Below, piece after piece: positions 52,090-60,449 of a stretch of DNA of 64,000 nucleotides. Where the stretch lies: positions 62,001 to 126,000 of the forward strand of contig NZ_PHRF01000035.1 in assembly GCF_004151105.1 (NCBI RefSeq), read 5' to 3'. The notes beneath the pieces were generated by a model, which did no database searches, was not told where the DNA came from, and saw only the letters and a program-made list of their open reading frames with translations. The position numbers and the translations under genes are program-made. Each line of letters starts with the position of its first letter. The stretch's first letter is position 1. This DNA is from Streptomyces sp. L-9-10 (lineage in GTDB: Bacteria; Actinomycetota; Actinomycetes; Streptomycetales; Streptomycetaceae).

Positions 52090-52121
52090 GCGCACCGGAC
52101 CCACGAGGTCCGGTGCGCTTT
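52090..52121. terminator. Terminator of the TetR gene
   Basis: GCGCACCGGACC-CACGA-GGTCCGGTGCGC is a perfect 12-bp stem followed by TTTC. It lies about 35 bp past the TetR stop. Confidence 0.85.
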
Positions 52122-52241
52122 CGTCTGCCGGCCCTCGCCTACGCCATGCGCTCGCTTGGCCGCGCCCGGTGATATTTGTCGCGGAATGAGCGGTAGACAT
52201 TGCTCATGCGTGCCCTACGGGTGACAAACGAGAGAAATTGT

Positions 52242-52284
52242 TGGCACCCAGTGCCTTGTCAGCTGTCACAGGGTGCCATACCGT
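52242..52284 (+). promoter_or_regulatory. Probable ccr promoter with flanking inverted repeat
   Basis: TTGTCA (52256-52261), a 17-bp spacer and TACCGT (52279-52284) fit a vegetative promoter. TGGCACCC (52242-52249) and GGGTGCCA (52271-52278) are perfect inverted repeats on either side of the -35; the right arm abuts the -10. A smaller repeat GGCAC-CCA-GTGCC overlaps the left arm. A regulator binding here would control the whole pathway operon. Confidence 0.6.
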
Positions 52285-52488
52285 GAAGTTGTCCGGCTGT
52301 TCCCGCAAGCCATCTCGCTTGTGCGCCAGGACGCCTGCGTCACAGGCACCTCCGCGCCCACCCGGCGCCGCCGATCAGCACGAGCGGCTCGATCAGCACG
52401 CGCACCCGCCGAACCGACGGCACACCTCCACCGCACCAGCAAGCAGCCCCCCGCATCTCGCACCCTCAGCTTCGCCGGAGGCAACACC

Positions 52489-53862
52489 GTGAAGGAAATC
52501 CTGGACGCGATCCTCTCGCCGGACAGTACGTCCGCCGACTTCGCCGCACTGCCGCTGCCCGGTTCGTACCGGGCGGTGACCGTGCACAAGGACGAGACGG
52601 AGATGTTCGCCGACCTCCCCACCCGGGACAAGGACCCCCGCAAGTCACTCCATCTCGACGAGGTGCCGGTGCCCGAACTCGGCCCCGGCGAGGCCCTGGT
52701 GGCCGTCATGGCCAGCTCGGTGAACTACAACTCCGTCTGGACCTCGATCTTCGAGCCGCTGCCGACCTTCGGCTTCCTGGAGCGGTACGGCAAGCTCAGC
52801 GAGCTCGCCAGGCGGCACGATCTGCCGTACCACGTCATCGGTTCGGACCTGTCCGGCGTGGTGCTGCGCACCGGGCCCGGCGTCAACGCCTGGCACCCGG
52901 GCGACGAGGTCGTCGCGCACTGTCTCTCCGTCGAACTGGAGTCGTCCGACGGCCACAACGACACGATGCTCGACCCCGAGCAGCGGATCTGGGGCTTCGA
53001 GACCAACTTCGGCGGTCTGGCGGAGCTGGCACTGGTGAAGTCCAATCAGCTGATGCCCAAGGCCCGGCACCTCAGCTGGGAGGAGGCCGCGGCCCCCGGT
53101 CTTGTCAACTCCACCGCGTACCGCCAGCTGGTGTCCCGCAACGGCGCCGGGATGAAGCAGGGCGACAACGTGCTGATCTGGGGCGCGAGCGGCGGACTCG
53201 GCTCGTACGCCACGCAGTTCGCGCTGGCGGGCGGCGCGAACCCGGTCTGTGTGGTCTCCAGCGACCGGAAGGCGGAGCTGTGCCGGGGGATGGGCGCCGA
53301 GGCGATCATCGACCGCAGCGCCGAGGAGTACCGGTTCTGGAAGGACGAGCACCACCAGGATCCGCGCGAGTGGAAACGGTTCGGCAAGCACATCCGCGAG
53401 CTGACCGGCGGCGAGGACGTCGACATCGTCTTCGAGCACCCGGGGCGCGAGACCTTCGGCGCGAGCGTGTATGTGACCCGCAAGGGCGGCACGGTCGTGA
53501 CCTGCGCCTCCACCTCCGGCTACACCCATGAGTACGACAACCGCTATCTGTGGATGTCGCTGAAGCGGATCGTCGGCTCGCACTTCGCCAACTACCGCGA
53601 GGCGTGGGAGGCCAACCGGCTGGTCGCCAAGGGGAAGATCCATCCCACCCTGTCGAAGGTGTACGCGCTGGAGGACACCGGCCAGGCCGCGCACGACGTG
53701 CACAGCAACCGCCATCAGGGCAAGGTCGGCGTGCTGGCGCTGGCACCGCGCGAGGGCCTCGGTGTGCGCGACCAGGAGCTGCGCGCACGCCATCTCGACG
53801 CCATCAACCTGTTCCGCGACGCCCCGGCGGAGCGGACCGCCCCCCACACACGTGACAGCTGA
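52489..53862 (+). CDS. ccr: Crotonyl-CoA carboxylase/reductase
   Basis: The 457-residue protein turns crotonyl-CoA, CO2 and NADPH into ethylmalonyl-CoA, the key step of the ethylmalonyl-CoA pathway and a source of polyketide extender units. It is a zinc-free MDR-superfamily reductase with the nucleotide loop WGASGGLGSYATQF near 231. With the GTG at 52489 as residue 1, the four CO2-pocket residues described for the Kitasatospora enzyme fall exactly at Asn81, Phe170, Glu171 and His365, which strongly supports both identity and start. CGGAGG lies 7 bp upstream. It heads a five-gene pathway operon. Confidence 0.97.
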   Translation: MKEILDAILSPDSTSADFAALPLPGSYRAVTVHKDETEMFADLPTRDKDPRKSLHLDEVPVPELGPGEALVAVMASSVNYNSVWTSIFEPLPTFGFLERYGKLSELARRHDLPYHVIGSDLSGVVLRTGPGVNAWHPGDEVVAHCLSVELESSDGHNDTMLDPEQRIWGFETNFGGLAELALVKSNQLMPKARHLSWEEAAAPGLVNSTAYRQLVSRNGAGMKQGDNVLIWGASGGLGSYATQFALAGGANPVCVVSSDRKAELCRGMGAEAIIDRSAEEYRFWKDEHHQDPREWKRFGKHIRELTGGEDVDIVFEHPGRETFGASVYVTRKGGTVVTCASTSGYTHEYDNRYLWMSLKRIVGSHFANYREAWEANRLVAKGKIHPTLSKVYALEDTGQAAHDVHSNRHQGKVGVLALAPREGLGVRDQELRARHLDAINLFRDAPAERTAPHTRDS

Positions 53863-53873
53863 GGGTTCCTCAT

Positions 53874-55910
53874 ATGCCTGACCGCCAGAAGGACCGGCCC
53901 TGGCTCATGCGGACGTACGCCGGTCACTCGACCGCCGAGGCGTCCAACGAGCTGTACCGGCGCAATCTCGCCAAGGGGCAGACGGGCCTGTCCGTCGCGT
54001 TCGACCTCCCGACGCAGACCGGCTACGACCCCGACCACGTCCTCGCCCGCGGCGAGGTCGGCCGGGTCGGGGTGCCGGTCTCGCACCTCGGCGACATGCG
54101 CCGGCTGTTCCAGGACATCCCGCTGGAGCGTACGAACACCTCGATGACCATCAACGCCACCGCCATGTGGCTGCTGGCGCTCTACCAGGTGGTCGCGGAG
54201 GAGCAGGGCGCGGACATCGGCCGGCTCCAGGGGACGACACAGAACGACATCGTCAAGGAGTACCTCTCACGCGGGACGCATGTCTTCCCGCCGGCCCCGA
54301 GCCTGCGGCTGACCACGGACATGATCACGTACACGGTGAACCACATCCCCAAGTGGAATCCGATCAACATCTGCAGCTACCACCTCCAGGAGGCGGGGGC
54401 CACCCCGGTCCAGGAGATCGCGTACGCGATGTCCACCGCGATCGCCGTACTGGACGCGGTGTTCGCGTCCGGCCAGATCCCCGAGGAGCGCAAGGGGGAC
54501 GTGGTCGGCCGGATCTCGTTCTTCGTCAACGCGGGGGTCCGGTTCATCGAGGAGATGTGCAAGATGCGGGCCTTCTCCCGTATCTGGGACCGGATCACCC
54601 GGGAGCGGTACGGCATCGAGGACGCCAGGCAGCGCCGCTTCCGCTATGGCGTCCAGGTCAACTCCCTGGGGCTGACCGAGGCGCAGCCGGAGAACAACGT
54701 CCAGCGGATCGTCCTCGAAATGCTCGCCGTGACGCTCTCCAAGGACGCCCGCGCCCGTGCCGTACAGCTGCCCGCCTGGAACGAGGCGCTGGGGCTGCCC
54801 CGCCCCTGGGACCAGCAGTGGTCGCTCCGTATCCAGCAGGTGCTGGCGCACGAGAGCGATCTGCTGGAGTACGCGGACATCTTCGACGGCTCGCGGGTCA
54901 TCGAGGCCAAGGTGGCGGACCTGGTCACCGAGTCCTTCGCCGAGATCGACCGGATCGAGGCGATGGGCGGGGTGATGACCGCCGTCGAGTCCGGCTATCT
55001 CAAGTCGCGGCTCGTCGCCTCGCACGCCGAGCGGCGGGCGCGGATCGAGTCGGGCGAGGAGAAGATCGTCGGCGTCAACTGCTACGAGTCCACCGAGCCC
55101 AGCCCGCTCACCGCCGATCTCGACACCGCCATCATGACGGTCGATCCGGCGAACGAGGCCGGGGTGGTGGCCGCTCTCCAGAGCTGGCGGGTCAACCGCG
55201 AGGAGGCGCGGGCCACCGACGCGCTGACCGCTCTGAAGAAGGCCGCCGCGGGCACCGACAATCTGATGGCCGCCACGCTGGAGTGCGCGCGGGCCGGGGT
55301 GACGACCGGTGAGTGGTCCTGGGCGCTGCGCGATGTCTTCGGCGAGTTCCGCGCGCCCACGGGCGTCAGCGGCGCCCCGATCGCGGTCTCCGCGGAGACC
55401 GGCACCGCGCTCGCGGCCGTACGGGAGAAGGTGGCCCGTACCGCCGAGGAGCTGACCTCGGCGGGAGGCGCCCCGGGCGGCGGGAGGCGGCTGCGGCTGC
55501 TGGTCGGCAAGCCGGGTCTGGACGGCCACTCCAACGGGGCCGAACAGATCGCGGTCCGCGCCCGCGACGCCGGCTTCGAGGTGGTCTACCAGGGCATCAG
55601 GCTGACGCCCGAACAGATCGTCAGTGCCGCGCTCGCCGAGGACGTGCACTGCGTGGGCCTGTCGATCCTGTCGGGCTCGCACGCGGCGCTGGTGCCCGAG
55701 GTCCTCGGGCGGCTGCGCGAGGCGGGCGCGGGCGACATCCCGGTGATCGTCGGCGGGATCATCCCGAACGCCGACGCCGAGGAGCTGCGGGCGGCCGGAG
55801 TGGCCGCCGTCTTCACCCCGAAGGACTTCGGGATCACGGAGATCATCGGCCGTATCGTCGACGAGATCCGTACAGCGAACAAGCTCGACCCATGGGAGGT
55901 CCCCGCATGA
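53874..55910 (+). CDS. meaA: Ethylmalonyl-CoA mutase (MeaA-type)
   Basis: The 678-residue protein is a B12-dependent acyl-CoA mutase that converts ethylmalonyl-CoA to methylsuccinyl-CoA. The N-terminal barrel has RPWLMRTYAGHSTAEASNEL and DLPTQTGYDPDH, usual in this subfamily. The C-terminal cobalamin domain (from about 545) has GKPGLDGHSNGAEQ (DxHxxG His ligand), SILSGSH and IVGGIIPNADAEEL. It starts 11 bp after ccr, and its stop overlaps the lyase gene start. Confidence 0.95.
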   Translation: MPDRQKDRPWLMRTYAGHSTAEASNELYRRNLAKGQTGLSVAFDLPTQTGYDPDHVLARGEVGRVGVPVSHLGDMRRLFQDIPLERTNTSMTINATAMWLLALYQVVAEEQGADIGRLQGTTQNDIVKEYLSRGTHVFPPAPSLRLTTDMITYTVNHIPKWNPINICSYHLQEAGATPVQEIAYAMSTAIAVLDAVFASGQIPEERKGDVVGRISFFVNAGVRFIEEMCKMRAFSRIWDRITRERYGIEDARQRRFRYGVQVNSLGLTEAQPENNVQRIVLEMLAVTLSKDARARAVQLPAWNEALGLPRPWDQQWSLRIQQVLAHESDLLEYADIFDGSRVIEAKVADLVTESFAEIDRIEAMGGVMTAVESGYLKSRLVASHAERRARIESGEEKIVGVNCYESTEPSPLTADLDTAIMTVDPANEAGVVAALQSWRVNREEARATDALTALKKAAAGTDNLMAATLECARAGVTTGEWSWALRDVFGEFRAPTGVSGAPIAVSAETGTALAAVREKVARTAEELTSAGGAPGGGRRLRLLVGKPGLDGHSNGAEQIAVRARDAGFEVVYQGIRLTPEQIVSAALAEDVHCVGLSILSGSHAALVPEVLGRLREAGAGDIPVIVGGIIPNADAEELRAAGVAAVFTPKDFGITEIIGRIVDEIRTANKLDPWEVPA

Positions 55911-56899
55911 CCGCGCCTGTTACCACCGAGACGGCCGGAACCGCCGCGAGCCGGCTGCGTCCGCGCCGCTCGTGTCTCGCCGTACCGGGGTCGAACCCGC
56001 GCTTCCTGGAGAAGGCCCAGGGGCTGCCGGCCGACCAGGTCTTCCTGGATCTGGAGGACGCCTGCGCGCCGCTCGCCAAGGAGGGCGCCCGGCACACCAT
56101 CGTCGACGCGCTCAACAAGGGCGACTGGACGGGCAAGATCCGGGTCGTACGGGTCAATGACTGGACGACGCACTGGACCTACCGCGATGTGATCACGGTG
56201 GTGGAGGGCGCGGGACACAATCTCGACTGCGTCATGCTGCCGAAGGTCCAGGACGCCCAGCAGATCATCGCCCTCGATCTGCTGCTCACCCAGATCGAGA
56301 AGACGATGGGCTTCGAGGTCGGCAGGATCGGGATCGAGGCGCAGATCGAGAACGCGAAGGGCCTGGTGAACGTCGACGAGATCGCCGCCGCCTCGCCGCG
56401 TCTGGAGACGATCGTCTTCGGTCCCGCCGACTTCATGGCGTCCATCAACATGAAGTCCCTCGTCGTCGGGCAGCAGCCGCCCGGCTATGGCGCGGACGCG
56501 TACCACTACATCCTGATGCGCATTCTGATGGCGGCCCGTACCCACGATCTCCAGGCGATCGACGGCCCCTACCTCCAGATCCGCGATGTGGACGGCTATC
56601 GCGAGGTGGCGCGCCGGGCGGCGGCGCTGGGCTACGACGGCAAGTGGGTGCTGCACCCGGGCCAGATCGAGGCGTCGAACGAGATCTTCTCGCCCTCCCA
56701 GGAGGACTACGACCACGCCGAGCTGATTCTCGACGCGTACGACTACTGCACATCGGAGGCGGGCGGCAAGAAGGGCTCCGCGATGCTCGGCGACGAGATG
56801 ATCGACGAGGCGAGCCGCAAGATGGCGCTGGTCATCTCGAGCAAGGGCCGGGCCGCGGGGATGCGGCGTACCACCTCGTTCGAAGCCCCGGAGGCGTGA
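55907..56899 (+). CDS. mcl: Beta-methylmalyl-CoA/malyl-CoA lyase (HpcH/CitE family)
   Basis: The 330-residue protein is a CitE-like aldolase: RRSCLAVPGSNPRFLEKAQ, VFLDLEDACAPLAKEGAR near 50, IEAQIENAKGLVNVDEIA near 145, and VFGPADFMASINM near 170, with the Glu and Asp that bind Mg. It should cleave beta-methylmalyl-CoA to glyoxylate and propionyl-CoA, given its neighbours. The ATG at 55907 overlaps the mutase stop (ATGA). Confidence 0.93.
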   Translation: MTAPVTTETAGTAASRLRPRRSCLAVPGSNPRFLEKAQGLPADQVFLDLEDACAPLAKEGARHTIVDALNKGDWTGKIRVVRVNDWTTHWTYRDVITVVEGAGHNLDCVMLPKVQDAQQIIALDLLLTQIEKTMGFEVGRIGIEAQIENAKGLVNVDEIAAASPRLETIVFGPADFMASINMKSLVVGQQPPGYGADAYHYILMRILMAARTHDLQAIDGPYLQIRDVDGYREVARRAAALGYDGKWVLHPGQIEASNEIFSPSQEDYDHAELILDAYDYCTSEAGGKKGSAMLGDEMIDEASRKMALVISSKGRAAGMRRTTSFEAPEA

Positions 56900-56901
56900 C
56901 G

Positions 56902-57408
56902 ATGCGGTTCGGACGCACCTTCGAGGAGTTCGAGGTCGGCGCGGTCTACAAGCACTGGCCGGGCAAGACGGTCACGGAGTACGACGACCATCTGTTCTGT
57001 CTGCTCACGATGAACCACCACCCGCTGCACCTGGACAGCAACTACGCGGAGAAGACGACCGACTTCGGGAAGAACGTCGTCGTGGGCAACTACGTCTACT
57101 CACTGCTGCTGGGCATGTCGGTGCCGGACGTCTCCGGGAAGGCCATCGCCAATCTGGAGGTGGAGTCGCTCAAGCACGTCGCGCCGACCTTCCACGGGGA
57201 CACGCTCTACGGCGAGACGGCCGTGCTGGAGAAGACGCCGTCGCGTTCGAAGAGCGACCGCGGAATCGTGTACGTGGAGACCCGGGGCTACACGCAGGAC
57301 GGGACGCTGGTCTGCGTGTTCAGACGCAAGGTGATGGTCCCCACCGAGGCGTACATCAAGGAACGCGGCGGCGACCAGCCCGGCCGCCCCGAGCTGCGGG
57401 AGAAGTGA
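56902..57408 (+). CDS. mch: Mesaconyl-CoA hydratase (MaoC-like)
   Basis: The 168-residue protein is a hot-dog-fold hydratase with FEEFEVGAVYKHWPGKTVTEYDD and the hydratase motif NHHPLHLDSNYAEKTTDFG (Asp and His active-site pair). It would hydrate mesaconyl-CoA to beta-methylmalyl-CoA. It starts 2 bp past the lyase stop. A GTG at 56896 is a possible earlier start. The symbol rests on the pathway context. Confidence 0.9.
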   Translation: MRFGRTFEEFEVGAVYKHWPGKTVTEYDDHLFCLLTMNHHPLHLDSNYAEKTTDFGKNVVVGNYVYSLLLGMSVPDVSGKAIANLEVESLKHVAPTFHGDTLYGETAVLEKTPSRSKSDRGIVYVETRGYTQDGTLVCVFRRKVMVPTEAYIKERGGDQPGRPELREK

Positions 57409-57415
57409 CAGAGAC

Positions 57416-58621
57416 ATGAGCCGACTCGCCCAGACCGCCGGACTGACCGACATTCAGCGGGAGATCCTGGCGACCGTGAGGGACTTTGTCGACAAGGAGA
57501 TCCTCCCGGTCGCCACCGAACTGGAGCACCGCGACGAGTACCCGGACCAGATCGTCGAGGGGCTCAAGGAACTCGGCCTGTTCGGGCTGATGATCCCCGA
57601 GGAGTACGGCGGCCTGGGCGAGTCCCTGCTCACCTACGCGCTCTGCGTGGAGGAGATCGCCCGGGGCTGGATGTCCGTCTCCGGCATCATCAACACCCAC
57701 TTCATCGTGGCGTACATGCTCAAGCAGCACGGCACCGAGGAGCAGCGGGCCGCCTTCCTGCCACGGATGGCGGCCGGTGAGGTGCGCGGCGCGTTCTCGA
57801 TGTCGGAGCCCGGTCTCGGTTCCGATGTCGCGGCCATCACGTCCAAGGGGATCAGGGACGGCGACTCGTATGTACTGAACGGCCAGAAGATGTGGCTGAC
57901 CAACGGCGGCACCTCCCATCTCGTCGCCGTGCTGTGCCGCAGCGAGGAGGGGCACCCGGAGGGCACGGCTCCGCACAAGTCGATGACCACGTTCCTGGTC
58001 GAGAAGGAGCCCGGCTTCGGCGAGGTGCGGCCCGGTCTGACCATCCCGGGGAAGATCGACAAGATGGGCTACAAGGGGGTCGACACCACCGAGCTGATCA
58101 TGGACGGACTGCGCATTCCGGCCAATCGGGTACTCGGCGGCACCACCGGCCGAGGGTTTTACCAAATGATGGACGGCGTCGAGGTCGGCCGGGTGAATGT
58201 CGCGGCGCGTGGCTGCGGGGTCGCACAGCGCGCCTTCGAGCTGGGTGTCTCGTATGCCCAGCAGCGTCATACTTTCGGCAAACCCATCGCCCAGCACCAG
58301 GCGATCCAGTTCAAGCTGGCGGAGATGGCCACCAAGGTCGAGGCCGCCCATGCCATGATGGTCAACGCGGCACGCAAAAAGGACTCCGGTGAACGAAACG
58401 ACCTGGAGGCAGGGATGGCGAAGTACCTCGCCTCCGAGTACTGCAAGGAAGTCGTCGAGGACGCCTTCCGCATCCACGGCGGCTACGGTTTCTCCAAGGA
58501 GTACGAGATCGAGCGCCTCTACCGCGAGGCGCCGATGCTGCTGATCGGCGAGGGTACCGCCGAGATCCAGAAAATGATCATCGGCCGCCGACTGCTGGAG
58601 GAGTACCGATTCCAGGGATAA
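57416..58621 (+). CDS. mcd: Methylsuccinyl-CoA dehydrogenase (acyl-CoA dehydrogenase)
   Basis: The 401-residue flavoprotein has LFGLMIPEEYGGLGESLL, FSMSEPGLGSDVAAI near 125, KMWLTNGGTSHL near 160, and a catalytic Glu in ERLYREAPMLLIGEGTAEI near 375. It oxidises methylsuccinyl-CoA to mesaconyl-CoA in this operon. It starts 7 bp after the hydratase gene and is the last gene of the pathway run. With the others, it permits acetyl-CoA to be turned into glyoxylate and propionyl/succinyl units. Confidence 0.93.
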   Translation: MSRLAQTAGLTDIQREILATVRDFVDKEILPVATELEHRDEYPDQIVEGLKELGLFGLMIPEEYGGLGESLLTYALCVEEIARGWMSVSGIINTHFIVAYMLKQHGTEEQRAAFLPRMAAGEVRGAFSMSEPGLGSDVAAITSKGIRDGDSYVLNGQKMWLTNGGTSHLVAVLCRSEEGHPEGTAPHKSMTTFLVEKEPGFGEVRPGLTIPGKIDKMGYKGVDTTELIMDGLRIPANRVLGGTTGRGFYQMMDGVEVGRVNVAARGCGVAQRAFELGVSYAQQRHTFGKPIAQHQAIQFKLAEMATKVEAAHAMMVNAARKKDSGERNDLEAGMAKYLASEYCKEVVEDAFRIHGGYGFSKEYEIERLYREAPMLLIGEGTAEIQKMIIGRRLLEEYRFQG

Positions 58622-58805
58622 TTGTCGCTTCTGTCCGGGTTTAATGGCGAAGAAGATCACACCCTGTCGCCCTCTGGCGCTGGCTTCAAGCCGCTCGACT
58701 CGGGCCCTGGCTTGCTCAGTTGCGTGCCGAAACCAGTACCATCGCTGGAAAGCCGCCGCCGTCCCCCCGTTGCCAGCGCGGCATCATCCGCTACGAAGGT
58801 CATCC

Positions 58806-59462
58806 ATGCCCCACAGCCAAACCTCTGCACCACGCGTTAGCTTCCTTGGTGGACGCCTCGCCCGCGGAGCATCGCCGTGGCTCCTGCCGACCGTCGCCAC
58901 CGCGGCGATCGGTCTTGTCCGCGCACGTCACTCGAAGCGCGCAGCGGTCCTCGCTGTGCCCGCCACCGCGCTCGCGGCGGGCATGCTGTGGTTCTTCCGC
59001 GACCCCGAGCGCGAGATCACGCAGGGCCGGGTCATCTCCCCGGCCGACGGTGTGGTGCAGAGCATCATGCCGTGGAAGGACGGGCGCACCCGGGTCGCCA
59101 TCTTCATGAGCCCGCTGAACGTCCACGTCAACCGCGCGCCCCTCGCGGGAACCGTGACATCCGTGGAGCACATCCCCGGCGGATTCGTTCCGGCGTTCAA
59201 CAAGGAGAGCGAGAACAACGAGCGCGTTGTCTGGCACTTCGACACCGAACTGGGCGACATCGAGATGGTGCAGATCGCCGGCGCGGTTGCCCGGCGCATC
59301 GTGCCGTATCTGCCTCAGGGGACCAAGGTGGAACAGGGTGAGCGCATCGGCCTGATCCGTTTCGGCTCGCGTGTCGACATCTACCTTCCGGAAGGTGTCG
59401 ATGTCGCCGTCGAGGTCGGTCAGACCACGACCGCAGGGGTGACTCGAATTGACCGTGATTGA
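58806..59462 (+). CDS. psd: Phosphatidylserine decarboxylase proenzyme
   Basis: The 218-residue protein is the short type of Psd. It has one or two N-terminal membrane segments (SPWLLPTVATAAIG, AAVLAVPATALAAGMLWFF), SPADGVVQSI near 75, FMSPLNVHVNR near 95, and the self-cleaving FGS site in IRFGSRVDIYLP near 190, whose Ser becomes the pyruvoyl group. It makes phosphatidylethanolamine. The ATG at 58806 follows GAAGG; an in-frame ATG at 58644 would add 54 unlikely residues. It overlaps pssA by 14 bp. Confidence 0.94.
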   Translation: MPHSQTSAPRVSFLGGRLARGASPWLLPTVATAAIGLVRARHSKRAAVLAVPATALAAGMLWFFRDPEREITQGRVISPADGVVQSIMPWKDGRTRVAIFMSPLNVHVNRAPLAGTVTSVEHIPGGFVPAFNKESENNERVVWHFDTELGDIEMVQIAGAVARRIVPYLPQGTKVEQGERIGLIRFGSRVDIYLPEGVDVAVEVGQTTTAGVTRIDRD

Positions 59463-60330
59463 TCCTGATACGCAAGCAGGCTGGGCGGCGGAGGCCGAGG
59501 CCGAGGAGGAGGACGACGCGGAAGACATGCCGCTCTCTCTGCGGCTGTCGATAGCGGACACCCTCACGCTCGGTAACGCCACCTGCGGCTTCATGGCCGT
59601 CTACTTCACCACCACCGGCATCCTCATCCCGCATCTCACGGGCAGCGACGAGAGCGGCATGGCGCGGCACTCCGCCGCGACGGCCGTGATCCTGATGCTG
59701 GCGGCGGCGATCTTCGATCTCTTCGACGGGCTCGTGGCGCGCAAGCTGCGCAGCTCGCCGATGGGCGCGGAGCTGGACAACCTCTCCGATCTGATCAGCT
59801 TCGGCCTCGCCCCGGCATATTTCGTACTGGTGTACGGGATGGTCGCGGACGACGCGCATCAACGGGTCTCCGCGCTGGCGGCGATCGTCGTCCTGCTGGC
59901 CGTCGTGCTACGGCTGGCGCGATTCTCCTGCGTGACCATTAAGAACGGCATGTTCCAAGGGATGCCGAGCCCCTTCGGCGCCCTGACCGTCATCTCGATC
60001 GTCCTGCTGGAACTGCGCTTCGTACCGACGCTGCTCGCGATCATCGGGGTGGCCTGGCTGATGGTGAGCCGGGTCGAGTACCCGAAGCCGCGGGGCGTGC
60101 TCGCGGTGGCGATGCTCGGCTGGATCGTGGCCGCGATGGGGCTGCTGGCGGCCTGGGCGTTCGAGGCGCCGGGGGGTCAGCTGCTGCTCCAGACCGGCTG
60201 TGCGCTCCAGGTGGTCGCGGGAGCCGTGATCCCGCTCTTCGCCACGGCCCGGCGCGTGAACACGTTCCGTGGCAACCGTCGCGAGGCGCGGGCGGCGCAC
60301 CGCGAGGCACGGGCGGCGCAGCTGCCGTAG
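59449..60330 (+). CDS. pssA: CDP-diacylglycerol-serine O-phosphatidyltransferase
   Basis: The 293-residue membrane enzyme makes phosphatidylserine, the substrate of Psd. The CDP-alcohol phosphotransferase motif is FDLFDGLVARKLRS (near 85) continuing to GAELDNLSD. About eight helices follow a Glu/Asp-rich N-terminal tail (EAEAEEEDDAED). It starts at TTG 59449 or GTG 59455 inside psd, so it is translationally coupled. A very strong terminator follows. Confidence 0.94.
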   Translation: MTVIDPDTQAGWAAEAEAEEEDDAEDMPLSLRLSIADTLTLGNATCGFMAVYFTTTGILIPHLTGSDESGMARHSAATAVILMLAAAIFDLFDGLVARKLRSSPMGAELDNLSDLISFGLAPAYFVLVYGMVADDAHQRVSALAAIVVLLAVVLRLARFSCVTIKNGMFQGMPSPFGALTVISIVLLELRFVPTLLAIIGVAWLMVSRVEYPKPRGVLAVAMLGWIVAAMGLLAAWAFEAPGGQLLLQTGCALQVVAGAVIPLFATARRVNTFRGNRREARAAHREARAAQLP

Positions 60331-60362
60331 GCGGAGCTGTCGCCGTACGGCGAATGATCGTG

Positions 60363-60397
60363 AAGGGCCCGGACGCGTGCGCGCGTCCGGGCCCTTT
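60363..60397. terminator. Strong terminator after pssA
   Basis: AAGGGCCCGGACGCG-TGCG-CGCGTCCGGGCCCTT is a perfect 15-bp stem with a 4-base loop and TTT, 32 bp past the pssA stop. It separates the phospholipid genes from the adenylation gene. Confidence 0.93.
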
Positions 60398-60449
60398 CCG
60401 GTGTGCTCCCTCTTCCGCGGGCCCTGCCCCTCTGGAATGATCGACCGCC

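Larger units (their letters stand above)
52055..52488. other. Region between TetR and ccr genes
   Basis: These 434 bp hold the TetR terminator (52090-52121), the ccr promoter with inverted repeats (52242-52284), and a 5' leader of roughly 200 bp before the ccr start. An open frame from 52273 into ccr is judged not to be the true start. Confidence 0.6.

Noticed and set aside
52256-52284. PafBC-type motif at the ccr promoter
   Set aside because: TTGTCAGCT lacks the RTG ending of the motif and the -10 spacing is different, so this is read as an ordinary promoter.
52273-52488. N-terminal extension of Ccr by 72 residues
   Set aside because: With the GTG at 52489 the known CO2-pocket residues fall at 81, 170, 171 and 365. 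The extension is Arg/Ala-rich, and its first bases lie in the promoter.
58644-58805. Longer Psd starting at 58644
   Set aside because: The extra 54 residues are not like the family and the ATG lacks a good ribosome site; the ATG at 58806 has one.
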